Shown piece after piece: positions 40,219 to 49,386 of a DNA stretch of 64,000 nt. The DNA is taken from contig VCMS01000182.1 in the NCBI GenBank assembly GCA_022539475.1, positions 164,419 through 228,418 of the forward strand, in the 5' to 3' direction. The DNA comes from Gracilaria domingensis. Taxonomy: Eukaryota; Rhodophyta; Florideophyceae; Gracilariales; Gracilariaceae. The stretch's first letter is position 1. Every line of letters starts with the position of its first letter. The notes below the pieces were generated by a model. The model did no database searches. It was given only the letters and a program-made list of their open reading frames with translations, and was not told where the DNA came from. Made by a program: the position numbers and the translations under genes.

Positions 40219-41337
40219 TCAGTACGGAAGCCGCTTTCTTTGCAACGAACGTCCTCTCAGCCCGTTCCAAAAACTTGCTGCGTCCATCATTCTCTTCCCT
40301 GGCGGTTGCACCTCAAGCAATCCGAGACGACTGCCGTCACCACAAGTAATAACTAAGTTCTCCTTTTGTGAATCAAAGTCGACGTTATGTATTCCAAGAC
40401 AAACCCCGCCCTCCCTTCGAAGAACGACGGTCTTGCCAATCTTCAGTCGAATTTGTTCGGCATCATCGCCGTCACCTAAGATGAAATCAGCCCACGTTCC
40501 CGGCCAACCAGCGAAGGCACGCACTTTGTTGTGAATTAAAACCGCATTCTCCGTAAAGCTCAGTCTCGCTTCTTCTTTGGACAGTTTTGCCGCATGGCTC
40601 ACTCGACCCTCGTCTTGCTCAATCATGTTCGCAGTCCTATCCCACACACTCGGCAGAATTTGCAACAGCGCTTCCACACCAGAGTCGAATAGCTCCTCCA
40701 GCAGTTCTGGCGCTTGCTCATCACCATTAAGAGGTCTTTCTTTGATGGCAACAACTGGGCCAGCATCCATCTTCAGGACAGTGTACAGGATCGAAACTCC
40801 TGTCTTCTGTACGCCAGCTTCTAAAGCACGTGGAACCGGAGCCGCACCACGAAACTCAGGTAGTAGGCTGGGGTGGATGTTGAGAGTACCAAACTTGGGG
40901 ACGTCCAAAAACTGTTGCGGTAAGAAATTTCCATACGCGGCTGTGATACATAAGTCAGGTTTAATCGCAGATAGCGCCTCGAGAAATGGCTGTTCGCTTG
41001 CACGGACCGGCGTTAGAATGGGTGATAAGCCGATTTGTTCTGCTAAGGCGTGGACTGGGGATTTAGTCAAAACGCGCTTGCGACCTTGCGGTGACGGTGG
41101 CTGAGTGACAACCGCGCTTACTTCATACTTTGGTTGACTGCCGCCAGATGCGTCATGCAGCCTCTTCAATACTTTGGCCGCGATTTGGGGAGTTCCTAGG
41201 AAGACCACTCGTCTCGGTGCAGATTGCGATGCGGTGATGGTACATCTCGAGCGCCTCGAAGAAAGACTTGAAAGTTTTGGCAATCGTCCTACGGAGCGTG
41301 AGAAGGTGTTGTATCGAAGGCCAAATGCGAGCGACAT
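40219..41337 (-). CDS. fmt: Methionyl-tRNA formyltransferase, organellar
   Basis: A 372-residue protein. Residues 1-~40 (MSLAFGLRYNTFSRSVGRLP) form a basic, serine-rich targeting sequence. The Rossmann domain starts at RVVFLGTPQIAAKVL. Catalytic residues are visible in AAYGNFLPQQFL, TLNIHPSLLPEFRGAAP (Asn and His of the N-x-H motif and the SLLPxxRGAAP loop), and LKMDAGPV (catalytic Asp). The C-terminal OB-like domain contains VRAFAGWPGTW. It formylates initiator Met-tRNA using 10-formyl-tetrahydrofolate for mitochondrial and/or plastid translation. It is convergent with SF1 (250 bp) and divergent from fabZ. Confidence 0.93.
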   Translation of the reverse strand: MSLAFGLRYNTFSRSVGRLPKLSSLSSRRSRCTITASQSAPRRVVFLGTPQIAAKVLKRLHDASGGSQPKYEVSAVVTQPPSPQGRKRVLTKSPVHALAEQIGLSPILTPVRASEQPFLEALSAIKPDLCITAAYGNFLPQQFLDVPKFGTLNIHPSLLPEFRGAAPVPRALEAGVQKTGVSILYTVLKMDAGPVVAIKERPLNGDEQAPELLEELFDSGVEALLQILPSVWDRTANMIEQDEGRVSHAAKLSKEEARLSFTENAVLIHNKVRAFAGWPGTWADFILGDGDDAEQIRLKIGKTVVLRREGGVCLGIHNVDFDSQKENLVITCGDGSRLGLLEVQPPGKRMMDAASFWNGLRGRSLQRKRLPY

Positions 41338-41722
41338 GTTACAGCGTGTTCAGGTCATTCGTTCGGGAAAATGAGAACCCTTGATCGCTCTTGATAATAA
41401 CGGTGCGCAATGGCGTTTAAGGTTTTTTGGAACGACAGAGGAAGAAGAAGAACTAGATTGCAACGACCATGGAAGGACCTCAGATGGGGAAGATAAGGTT
41501 GAGATCGGTTACCGTTGGTGGATCAAAAAAGGTTAGCGCTCATTGCGAGAAGGTATCTGTCAATTGGCTTTACAGTATCTAAGACATTGCGATGATCGCT
41601 GCGATCGCATCATAGGTGCGAGCTCGCAGCAGTTAATGCAGCGTCTGGCCAGAGACTCTCTTTTACATAAACATAAGTGTCATCAACTTTTCACACGTTC
41701 TCCAGCGGTGTCATAAATCATC
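41338..41722. promoter_or_regulatory. Divergent region between fmt and fabZ
   Basis: A 385-bp spacer with no gene. A GCGATGATCGCTGCGATCGC-rich stretch at about 41589-41610 contains overlapping short palindromes. Confidence 0.4.
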
Positions 41723-42488
41723 ATGATCTCCGCGTTTATTGGGGCAGCGCCTTGCGCACTACCGACTTCCAAACGCCCTGACAAACTCTGTTCGAAACGA
41801 ACCACGCGTTCGATTCAGCCGCCGAAATGGCGCGCCTCCGTTGAAACCAAAGATGAGAAAGAAGTCGGCTCTGACACATGGGTACCGGCTAGCGAGCTTT
41901 CAAACCCTACGCAGTGGGAGACCGTCATGTCAATAGAAGAGATCATGAAAGTTCTTCCTCATCGCTTTCCATTCCTTCTCATCGATCGTGTGATCGCGTT
42001 CGAACCTGGAAAACGCGCGATTGCGGTAAAGAATGTTTCTATGAATGAACCATTCTTCCCGGGGCATTTTCCGGATCGACCCATCATGCCGGGTGTGATG
42101 CAAGTGGAAGCATTGGCTCAGGTTGGTGGAATAGTGATGCTTCAACAACCTGTATCCGATGGAAAGGGCGACTTCTTTTTTGGCGGCGTGGATAACGTAA
42201 AGTGGAAGAAGCCGGTATTGCCGGGCGATACTTTGGTGCTGGAAATGACGCTGGATAAGTTTAGACCGCGATTCGGAATCGCCAAAATGATAGGAAAGTA
42301 AGTTGCGACCACTGCGTATTCGGTACTAGTATTATGCGTTGCGATGTTTTGAACGTGTACTGACCATTGACTGCTCCTGTGTACCGTTGGCTGGTTTTGA
42401 CGATTGTGCTCCTTGTAGGGGTTACGTGAACGGGAATCTAGTGGTGGAGGGACTGTTCACATTGGTGATGGTGGTTGACAAAAAGTAA
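41723..42488 (+). CDS. fabZ: 3-hydroxyacyl-ACP dehydratase FabZ, plastid-targeted, two exons
   Basis: Exons 41723-42297 and 42419-42488 (GTAAGT donor, TAG acceptor) give 214 residues. The first ~50 residues are a transit peptide. The hot-dog core reads IMKVLPHRFPFLLIDRVIAF, where the H is the catalytic histidine, then FFPGHFPDRPIMPGVMQVEA carrying the catalytic glutamate, then VKWKKPVLPGDTLVLEM. The second exon supplies GYVNGNLVVEGLFTLVMVV, the expected last strand, which confirms the intron. It dehydrates beta-hydroxyacyl-ACP in plastid type II fatty-acid synthesis. The sequence without the intron would stop early at 42301. Confidence 0.95.
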
Positions 42489-42764
42489 ACAAGCAGATAC
42501 ATTTGCACAGAAAAGGAATGTTAGCTGGCATCATGCTGACCGAAACGCTGAGCAAGAATAGTTGTAAGCACGTTGAGCCTCGCAAGACGATGATCTTCAG
42601 GGTCAGACTAGAGAAAAAGAAAATTATGATGACATCCATTCTCGTTTTCAGGTTAGTTGCGTGTTTATGAGCTTGTCCGCGTACATGATAATTTTGCATA
42701 GCTTACAACTCCGTATCGGGCATACGCTGCTTTTCGTAGAATGGAGCGCAAAACGGATGCAATG

Positions 42765-43608
42765 TCACGGGATAACGGTCTGTCTCGCACATGAGTGACA
42801 CCACACGGCACAAACTAAACAGGTCAGCAATAAGGCTTGGTATAAGAACGGTGAAATCGAGGAGGTGATGCGAAGTACAACATACGGTTGTACAAGAGTG
42901 AAGAGGGAAAACAGCCATTGATCCCGGTTTTGAACAAAGAAAGACTCTAGCAGTTGGGAAGCAATTTGATGATGGCGTTGGTCTTGCAAATCATGACTCT
43001 CGGGAACTTGTTCTAGTTGATCATCTATTAGCCTTAACAAACAGAGCATGCGTAAAAAGTCCAAGCGAAGAATGAGGGATAGCAAAGGCCCGTCTGAAGA
43101 GCGATTCAACCAGTTCTGCATACCACTGATATCATTCGCGTCCGGTAGTTTGACGGTGCCTTTCTGATGATGTCGCTCTTTCGCTTGTAACACATGTGTT
43201 TGAAGAGCGCCAAAGAAGTGAATGAAACGGGCACACCATGACTGAGGAATGGGTGATAACCATGGAGGATACGATACAATGCGATGCCTGTCCAGCAACG
43301 AAGTCTTGTTGTTATCGGTAGCTGTGTTCTTCTGTACGGAGGAAGACGCCACAAACGTATTCGGCAGCTTTGAGGCCTCTGTTCGAACACGACGTAGATA
43401 CTGCTCGGCCGTTACCGGCGGAGCTGATAGGGAATCCGTGGACGAAGACGCTGAACTCTCTGGCAGCGGCAAAGCCTGGCGCAGACAATATACAAAAAAA
43501 AAGATGTTTAGCATCCAGCACCAGTGTAAAAGAAAGGAGCAACTACGCTTCGGCACAGCCTGTGAAGATGGAACTTACCACTGCTTGTTCGCGCTCCGAG
43601 TCCGACAT
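42765..43608 (-). CDS. GEMIN2/SIP1-like SMN-complex protein, two exons
   Basis: Exon 1 is 43579-43608, ten codons ending at a GTAAGT donor. Exon 2 is 43475-42765, starting after a polypyrimidine tract and CAG. The junction is in phase and yields 246 residues, starting MSDSEREQAV. Family features are APPVTAEQYLRRVRTEASKL (GEMIN2: PxTPEEYLRRVQIEA) and later helical blocks LILRLDFLRMLCLLRLIDDQ and DQWLFSLFTLVQPYVVLR, matching the C-terminal helical domain. GEMIN2 holds Sm proteins during snRNP assembly in the cytoplasm. No SMN partner is in the window. Reading through the unspliced region would give a false hydrophobic N terminus (LLHWCWMLNIFFF). It is convergent with fabZ. Confidence 0.7.
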
Positions 43609-43696
43609 GGCTCCGTCACCATCGGCACGCTACCGTCGGTACGACCATCGCGCTCAGTGAGCTGCTCAGTGAGCAGTGCAAGTTGAAACGTGCAGG

Positions 43697-44052
43697 ATGG
43701 AGTGGATCACGCGCAGTGGGCGTCTCCTCATTGAGGAGTCCTCACAGGCACAAATCGCCAACGAATATTTTGAAGCGCTTGAGCGTTTGTGTTCTGCAGT
43801 TGGTTCCAAAAATCGAGGGTGCGCCAGTCCAACTATCACAAGCTCTCAGACAGTCTCAACGCTTTGTCAAGACTCCTCCAGGAGTATGCAGAGTTGCCCA
43901 TTCCCAAATGTCCGTCCGGACACAACATGTTTGCCACCGCTCTCCGCCTCTCCGATTTCTTTGCAGTCTTTTGCGACGCTTTGTTGTCCCCTGCAGCTAT
44001 TTCTGCAGCGAAACAGAGCATCAGCGTTTCGCTCGACGCTCAGAAAGCATGA
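43697..44052 (+). CDS. Possible small helical protein, interrupted by a frameshift
   Basis: I do not recognise this gene. From ATG 43697 the frame reads MEWITRSGRLLIEESSQAQI and NEYFEALERLCSAVGSKN. Protein-like sequence then continues in the -1 frame: YHKLSDSLNALSRLLQEYAE, then CPSGHNMFATALRLSDFFAV and AAISAAKQSISVSLDAQKA, ending at 44052. Both parts look like amphipathic helices, which supports a single ~115-residue protein with a one-base shift near an A5 run at about 43808-43812. It is divergent from GEMIN2, 88 bp apart. It may be a real gene with a sequencing error, or chance. Confidence 0.35.
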
Positions 44053-44228
44053 GCAACGCATCCTTTACTACTCGTTTCACAAAGTGTGCCTATAGTAGTA
44101 GAGCGCTTGTAGGTCTAGTCGAAATGCGATTGACTTGTTTTGGGAACCGGCGAGATTGTGTCTTTTTCGTGCGCTATCTATGCGGTTGGGGGGAAACACG
44201 CAAGAGAAAACGTGTGTTTGTGCAGCGT

Positions 44229-44460
44229 GCACAAACGCTTCGATCGTCTCCGTACGTCGACTAAAAGCAAGGACGGGGTGAGCAAAAACGCTTCGATCGT
44301 CTCCGTACGTCGACTAAAAGCAAGGACGGGGTGGGCAAAAACGCTTCGATCGTCTCCGTACGTCGAGCAAAAGCAAGGACATGAGGTGTGCACAAACGCT
44401 TCGATCGTCTACGTAGTACGGAGCCAAGAGTCCGTTCGTCGAGCAAAAGCAAGGACCCAT
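44229..44460 (+). repeat. 53-bp minisatellite, about four copies
   Basis: The word CTTCGATCGTCT begins at 44238, 44291, 44344 and 44399, giving periods of 53, 53 and 55. Each unit contains CGTACGTCGA followed by AAAAGCAAGGAC. Copies 1-3 are nearly identical, and copy 4 is divergent with a partial internal duplication of the CGTACG part. The repeat is read through by several open frames without stops, probably a result of its composition. Confidence 0.92.
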
Positions 44461-44797
44461 GTCACGCAAAATGCTCAAATCGAATAAGCGGTCTAGTTAT
44501 AGTTCTACGAAGGTACTGTAGTATTTTCAGGAGAACTGATCACGAAGGCGCCCAGGGCCCCTGGGCATGTTGACGCGCCGTCACGCGGTCAATCACATTG
44601 CTGTTCTGTGCGCTTGCGGAGCGCCACCTGGCACGCGTCGCACCAGTCGCTGCCGCAGTTTACATTTTGCTGCTAACGGAGATGCCGCTTAAAAAGGTGC
44701 CGCCGTCGTCTTTATCCTCACCATTCTCGCCCCCATTCAACTCCCGTCAGCCGCACCAACACGCAAGAACAACGGAGAAGGCAAGAAGTTGATTCCA
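44461..44797. other. Leader region of the dehydratase gene
   Basis: No gene supported. An ATG at 44682 opens a 36-codon frame (MPLKKVPPSSLSS) that ends at 44792, just before the gene's own ATG in another frame; it could be a small upstream reading frame or a remnant transit peptide in the wrong frame. Confidence 0.4.
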
Positions 44798-45691
44798 ATG
44801 GCGCCGAAGACGTTAAGAGTTTCATATCAAGGAGCGCCCGGAGCTTTTTCGGAAGAAGCCTCGTTACAATTCTTCACCGCAAGAAACCATGAAGTTGAGT
44901 TTCACCCGTGCCCAAGCTTCGATGATGCGTTTGCCGCGCTTGCGAATGACGCTGTTGACCGCGCTGTGATTCCCATTCAAAACTCTCTCGCAGGCCCAAT
45001 ATACGCCATTTACGACTTGTTGTTACGTCACAGCAACATCACAATTGTGGGAGAACTCGATCTCCGCATCCGTCACTGTTTGATTGCAGCTCCCGGCGTC
45101 CCGCTCAAAGAGATTCGAGTGGTGCGAAGTCATCACATGGCACTAGCGCAATGTAAAGAATACTTACAACGCAATCAGCTCGTGAGCGAGGTGGGCTTCG
45201 ATACCGGCGGCTGCGCCAAAGCATTGAGCAAAGACCCAACAAGCAAAGACGCCGTAATTGCAAGTCGAAGGGCCGCTCTACTTTACGACCTCAACATCGT
45301 TGAACAAGGAATAGAAGATCACAAAGCCAATTACACGCGCTTTCTAATTCTCTCCAAGAAAAAGTTCGAATATGTGCCCGAGGTACCGTGCAAGACAAGC
45401 CTTGTGTTCTCGCTGGAAAACGGACCTGGAGCGTTGTGGAAAGCACTTTCGGCCTTTGCAATAACCAATATCGATCTCACAAACATTGCCTGCCGACAGC
45501 TTCATACGTTGCGAGAGGTAGCCACCTTTGAACAGTTTGAAGACAGCTCTGTGGAGAAGCGATGGGGCTATGTGTTCTACATTGACATTTGCGGCCATGC
45601 TGATGCGCCGTTTGTCGAAAAGGCACTGGCGCACTTTCAACAGATCACCCCGTTCTACCGCGTGCTCGGCGCATATCCGCGCCACGAGTAG
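44798..45691 (+). CDS. Prephenate/arogenate dehydratase with ACT domain
   Basis: A 297-residue protein from ATG 44798. The catalytic domain starts RVSYQGAPGAFSEEASLQFF and includes DRAVIPIQNSLAGPI and NYTRFLIL, the family's TRF motif with its catalytic threonine. The C-terminal ACT domain begins KTSLVFSLENGPGALWKALS and would bind phenylalanine for feedback control. The usual ESRP motif is replaced by CRQLHTL, so effector response may differ. It removes water and CO2 from prephenate or arogenate in phenylalanine synthesis. No transit peptide is in frame. A stretch that could be one lies just upstream in a different frame (44682-44792), so the true N terminus deserves attention. Confidence 0.9.
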   Translation: MAPKTLRVSYQGAPGAFSEEASLQFFTARNHEVEFHPCPSFDDAFAALANDAVDRAVIPIQNSLAGPIYAIYDLLLRHSNITIVGELDLRIRHCLIAAPGVPLKEIRVVRSHHMALAQCKEYLQRNQLVSEVGFDTGGCAKALSKDPTSKDAVIASRRAALLYDLNIVEQGIEDHKANYTRFLILSKKKFEYVPEVPCKTSLVFSLENGPGALWKALSAFAITNIDLTNIACRQLHTLREVATFEQFEDSSVEKRWGYVFYIDICGHADAPFVEKALAHFQQITPFYRVLGAYPRHE

Positions 45692-46124
45692 ATGAGAGCA
45701 GTTTCCATCGACCACATCAACCTGCAGCTGGTGTGTGGTTTACTCGTTTCCGCGTCTAACTCCAACTCCCGGGGGGTATTTGTGACACCAAGCGCGCGCC
45801 AAGAAACATGAAACTCAGTGACCAAATCTGTTTTTACGTAAATCTAAGCCGCGTCACATGTCAGCGCCCTCACAAATCGTTTTAGCAATCGCACAACAAC
45901 AGGTAAAAAAGGGGCAAACATGGCGTCATCCGCACCATAAAACGGACAACACGAAGCAGCGCTACAAGAAGTAAACACAGAAACTATAACTGCAACAACC
46001 CCACTCCTTCCTGATTCCCCCAGAATCACTCCCTTACAAAGCCCGCTGCCCGCTGCCAGTACGCGCTCCGCAACACGTACCACGCCGACCCGACCGACCG
46101 ACCGACCGACCGACAGACCACCAT
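45692..46124. other. Convergent intergenic region with a GACC microsatellite
   Basis: The 3' flanks of two convergent genes. (GACC)n with about seven copies lies at 46087-46115. No gene is seen. Confidence 0.6.
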
Positions 46125-47722
46125 CTAGTAGAATGTCTGATATGACGGCGAGAACGCCGGCACACTAGGATTGAGCACTCTATGTGCGCCCTTTCCAGAT
46201 TTGGTGGGAGACGAGTCGCTACTATCACTCTTCTCCAAACAGCTCCCATCAGCATCAGTTTCACTGTCACCGTCCTGACTGTTCTCGTCCGCTTCACTGT
46301 GCGGTTTAGACTCACTGGCGTCAGCGTGATCACTCGCGCTGTCGTCATTCTCGTTCGGCGCGTCCAGATCGCCTTGTTGCTTCTCACGCAGTTCCATACG
46401 CGCCGTAAAGCCCACAGTGCCGTCAGGTCCCTTCGGCTTTCGCGGCGGCACATAGGTCTTGAAAGTGGGCGCACGAATGCCGGACGAGCCATTTTCAGCG
46501 TCACCGTCCGCATTCATAGCCGACCTGGGCTTGAACCAGTTGATGCCCTGCAGTTCCTCCTGACTGGGCGGCACAGCGTTGGGGTCAGTATTCTTGTCCA
46601 GGTTGAGCGTGTTATCGCGCGCTTTTCTCTTGTGCTCCATGGCGAGCTTCCTGGCGTCGGCTTTTGCTTCCATGGCTTCCTTGTGCCACTCGGCGGCGCG
46701 CTCCGGGTCCTTTGTGACGTGCAGCAGGCGGCTGCCGGATGGGTCGAAGCGACTGATGTGGCCGAGGTTCAAGCTCTCGCAGATGTTGTGCACCATCTTG
46801 CGTTCGTACGAGGTGAGGCTGGCGTCGAAGACCACGTCCTTGCCCTTGCTGTCCTTGAGCTCGTCGTTGGCGTACTGGGTGAGCAAGGCGCGGAACTGGG
46901 CGTCCCTGAGCTTGTCCTTCTCGGTCTTGAGCTCGAACTTGTTGTTGTTGTTGTTGTTGTTGTTGCTGCTGTTATTGTTGAGGACGTGGTTGGCGTTTTG
47001 CTGGGCGTCCTTCTTGACGGTGTCGCGCTTGGCGAAGAAGGCGACCCTCTTGTCGACGGCGACGCCGTTGGCGTCGACCTGCGGCTGCACGTCCTTTTCA
47101 AAGGTTTGGCGCTGGTTGTAGTTGTAGTTGTCGTACTTTTTGAAGCGGCGCACGTGGTCCTTCTTCTCGCCCGGGCGCAGGCGGCGGTACTCGGCAATGA
47201 CGCGGCGGTCGTTGATGACCATCTTGCTGAGCTCGGCCAGCGCGGCGGTGGCGTCGCGCGTGGTGTGGAAGTTGACAAAGGCCATGCCGCGAAACTGGCC
47301 GGTGTGCTTGTCGTCGATGAGGGTGATGCTGACAAAGTGGTTCTGCGCGTCTGTGACACGACGCACGACGGTCTCCAGGATGGACTGCGTGATGCTGTAG
47401 TCCAGGTTCTTGAGCACGACGCAGTTGGTGGGCGGCGGCGGCGGCTGGTGCTTCCACTTGGCGCCCTTGTTGTTGTTGTTGTTGTTGTTGTTATGATGGT
47501 GGTGGTGGTGGTGGTGGTTATGATGGTGGTGATGGTGCGGGCTGTGCTGGTGCGGGTGCTGGTGGGCGTGGTGCGGCGCGAGCGGGCTGCTCGGCGCGGC
47601 GGCGTCCGCCACGCCGTTGGACACGGCGGCCGGGCTGAGCGGCGGCTGCGGCAGGCGCAGCGGCGGCGCGCGCGGCGCGTCGGCGCGCGGCGCAGGCGGC
47701 GCGGGCGCGGCACACACGTCGC

Positions 47723-47757
<35 letters not shown>

Positions 47758-47796
47758 CGGGGGGTCGGGGAGCGCGTCGGCGAGGCCGCTGGCCAT
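46125..47796 (-). CDS. RRM and R3H domain RNA-binding protein, with a probable indel in a C6 run
   Basis: The best start is ATG 47796 (MASGLADALPD). That frame fails a few codons later, but the main frame takes over at once as RAPAPAPAPAPARDV if one base is removed from the C6 run at 47759-47764. This suggests a sequencing indel. The protein would be ~555 residues: a proline/alanine-rich start, histidine and asparagine runs, an RRM (NCVVLKNLDYSIT as RNP2, QFRGMAFVNFHTT as RNP1), then FKKYDNYNYNQ, an R3H domain (YERKMVHNICESLNLGHISR, with S-R-L-L-H-V) and an acidic C terminus. RRM plus R3H is found in proteins of mRNA fate in fungi and algae. The exact role is unknown. Homopolymer codons come from GTT, GTG and GGC repeats. 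Confidence 0.75.
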
Positions 47797-47881
47797 GGCG
47801 GGTTTGGGGTGGGGGGGGGAAGGAGCGGAAGGAGGGGGCGGGCGCGGCAGGGCGGCCGGAGGCGGCGGTGCGGAGCGGCGG

Positions 47882-47913
<32 letters not shown>

Positions 47914-47972
47914 GCTTGGCGCGGCGCGGACGCGGGCGCGCTGCGCGCGCGCAGCGCGGCAGCCGTTTTAAG

Positions 47973-47996
47973 GCGCGCGCGCGCGCGCGCGCGCGC
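47973..47996. repeat. (GC)12 dinucleotide run in a divergent promoter
   Basis: Twelve uninterrupted GC dinucleotides between the divergent RRM-R3H and HscB genes, immediately after a TTTTAAGG stretch. Alternating GC tracts can adopt Z-DNA; any regulatory role is inference. Confidence 0.9.
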
Positions 47997-48099
47997 AACT
48001 GTCGCGCACCGAACGTTTGCGCGCGCACGCCGCCGCGCGCTGGCCACGTGGGCGCGCCGCTGGCCGCGCGCGCGCCGATGCGATGAGACAAACCGCTCG

Positions 48100-48366
48100 G
48101 CGGCGGCGGCGGCGGCGGCGCGCTCCCCGCAGCGCGCGACCACGATGCAGCGGCAGCAGCAGCACGCGCTGGCGCGGCTGCGCGCGGCGGCGGCGGCGGC
48201 GGCGCGCTCCCCGCAGCGCGCGACCACGATGCAGCGGCAGCAGCAGCACGCGCTGGCGCGGCTGCGCGCGGCGGCGGCGGCGGCGGCGCGCTCCCCGCAG
48301 CGCGCGACCACGATGCAGCAGCAGCAGCAGCAGCAGCAGCAGCACTCGCTGGCGCGGCTGCGCGCG
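48100..48366 (+). repeat. 84-bp tandem repeat, three copies, each with its own ATG
   Basis: Copies of (GCG)n - CGCTCCCCGCAGCGCGCGAC - CACGATGCAG - CAG run - CTGGCGCGGCTGCGC repeat with a strict 84-bp period. The ATGs fall at 48145, 48229 and 48313. Because 84 is 28 codons, all three are in the hscB frame. The third copy has a longer CAG run and an altered end. Confidence 0.93.
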
Positions 48367-48630
48367 CCGGCGGCGCGCGCGCTGTGCTCGCAGCCGCCGC
48401 GCAGCCTGTTCGGCGTGCTGGGCGTGGCGGAGCGCTTCGCGCTGGACGACGCGCAGCTGTCGGCGCGCTTCCGCCAGCTGCAGCGCCGCTGGCACCCCGA
48501 CCGCTTCCACGCCGCCGGCGCCGCCGAGCAGGCCGCCGCGCGCGCCATGTCCGCCGCGCTCAACGACGCGTACGCCACGCTGCGCGCGCCGCACGCGCGC
48601 GCGCGCCACCTGCTGGCGCTGCGCGCGCCG

Positions 48631-48677
<47 letters not shown>

Positions 48678-48915
48678 GCCGCCGCCGCCGTTCCTGGCGT
48701 GGGTGCTGGCGTTCCGCGAGCAGGTGGCCGCCGCGCGCGGCGACGCGCCGCGCCTGCGCGCGCTGTCGGCCGCGCTGGCGCGCCGCGCGGACGAGTGCGT
48801 GCGCCGCACCGCCGCCGCCTTCGAGCGCGACGAGCTGCGCGCCGCCGCGCGCCACACCGCCGAGCTGCAGTACTACCACCGCCTGCGCGCCGCGCTGCAC
48901 GACGCCGCCGCCTAG
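48145..48915 (+). CDS. hscB: Iron-sulfur cluster co-chaperone HscB (J protein)
   Basis: From the first ATG this is 256 residues; starting at the third (48313) gives 200. Each start begins with MQ, a glutamine run and LARLR, followed by a basic, alanine-rich presequence typical of mitochondria. The J domain has SLFGVLGVAERFALDDAQLS and LQRRWHPDRFHAAG with the HPD tripeptide, then AALNDAYATLRAPHARARHL as in HscB (the family's A-L-N-x-A-Y-x-T-L-x-x-P). A polyalanine insert follows, and then the C-terminal three-helix domain (FLAWVLAFREQVAAARGDAP ... FERDELRAAARHTAELQYY). It delivers the ISCU scaffold to mitochondrial HSP70. GC content is extreme throughout. The gene is convergent with VTA1, 38 bp apart. 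Confidence 0.9.
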
Positions 48916-48953
48916 CAACCGCAACAAGACGCGTTTACCACAAAACAGCGCGC

Positions 48954-49333
48954 TCACGGCGCGCCCTTGAGCAGCCGCAGCGCGCGCTCCAGGTTGCCCA
49001 CCGCCGTCTTCATGTCCTCAAAGTCCAGCGCGCTGGCCGCGTACTTGCACAGCCGCTGCGCCTCCTGCGTCTGCTGCACGCTGGGCCGGTACGCGCGCGC
49101 CGCGCCGCGCGCGCCGGCCGCCGTGTGCGCCGTCGCCACGGGCGACGCCGGCGTCTTTGGCGGCGCGCGCTTCGGCGCGCGCAGCGCCACGCGCGCCTCG
49201 CCGCGCGCCGCGCGCCGCACCGGCTGCGCGCGCCGGTACAGCGCGTGCGCGCGCGCGCCCGCGTCGCCGGGCAGCACCAGCGACGGGATGGGCGGCGCCG
49301 TCGCCTTTGGCGCGTCTTGCGCCGCCGCTTCTG

Positions 49334-49386
<53 letters not shown>

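Noticed and set aside
44140-44487. 115-residue frame across the minisatellite
   Set aside because: It is produced by the repeat itself and has no start region or domain.
46087-46115. CRISPR-like or direct repeat array
   Set aside because: A plain tetranucleotide GACC microsatellite with no spacers.
47797-48857. Extension of the RRM-R3H frame up to 48857 (910 residues)
   Set aside because: It would run antisense through hscB and is mere repeat translation; the ATG at 47796 fits better with one corrected base.
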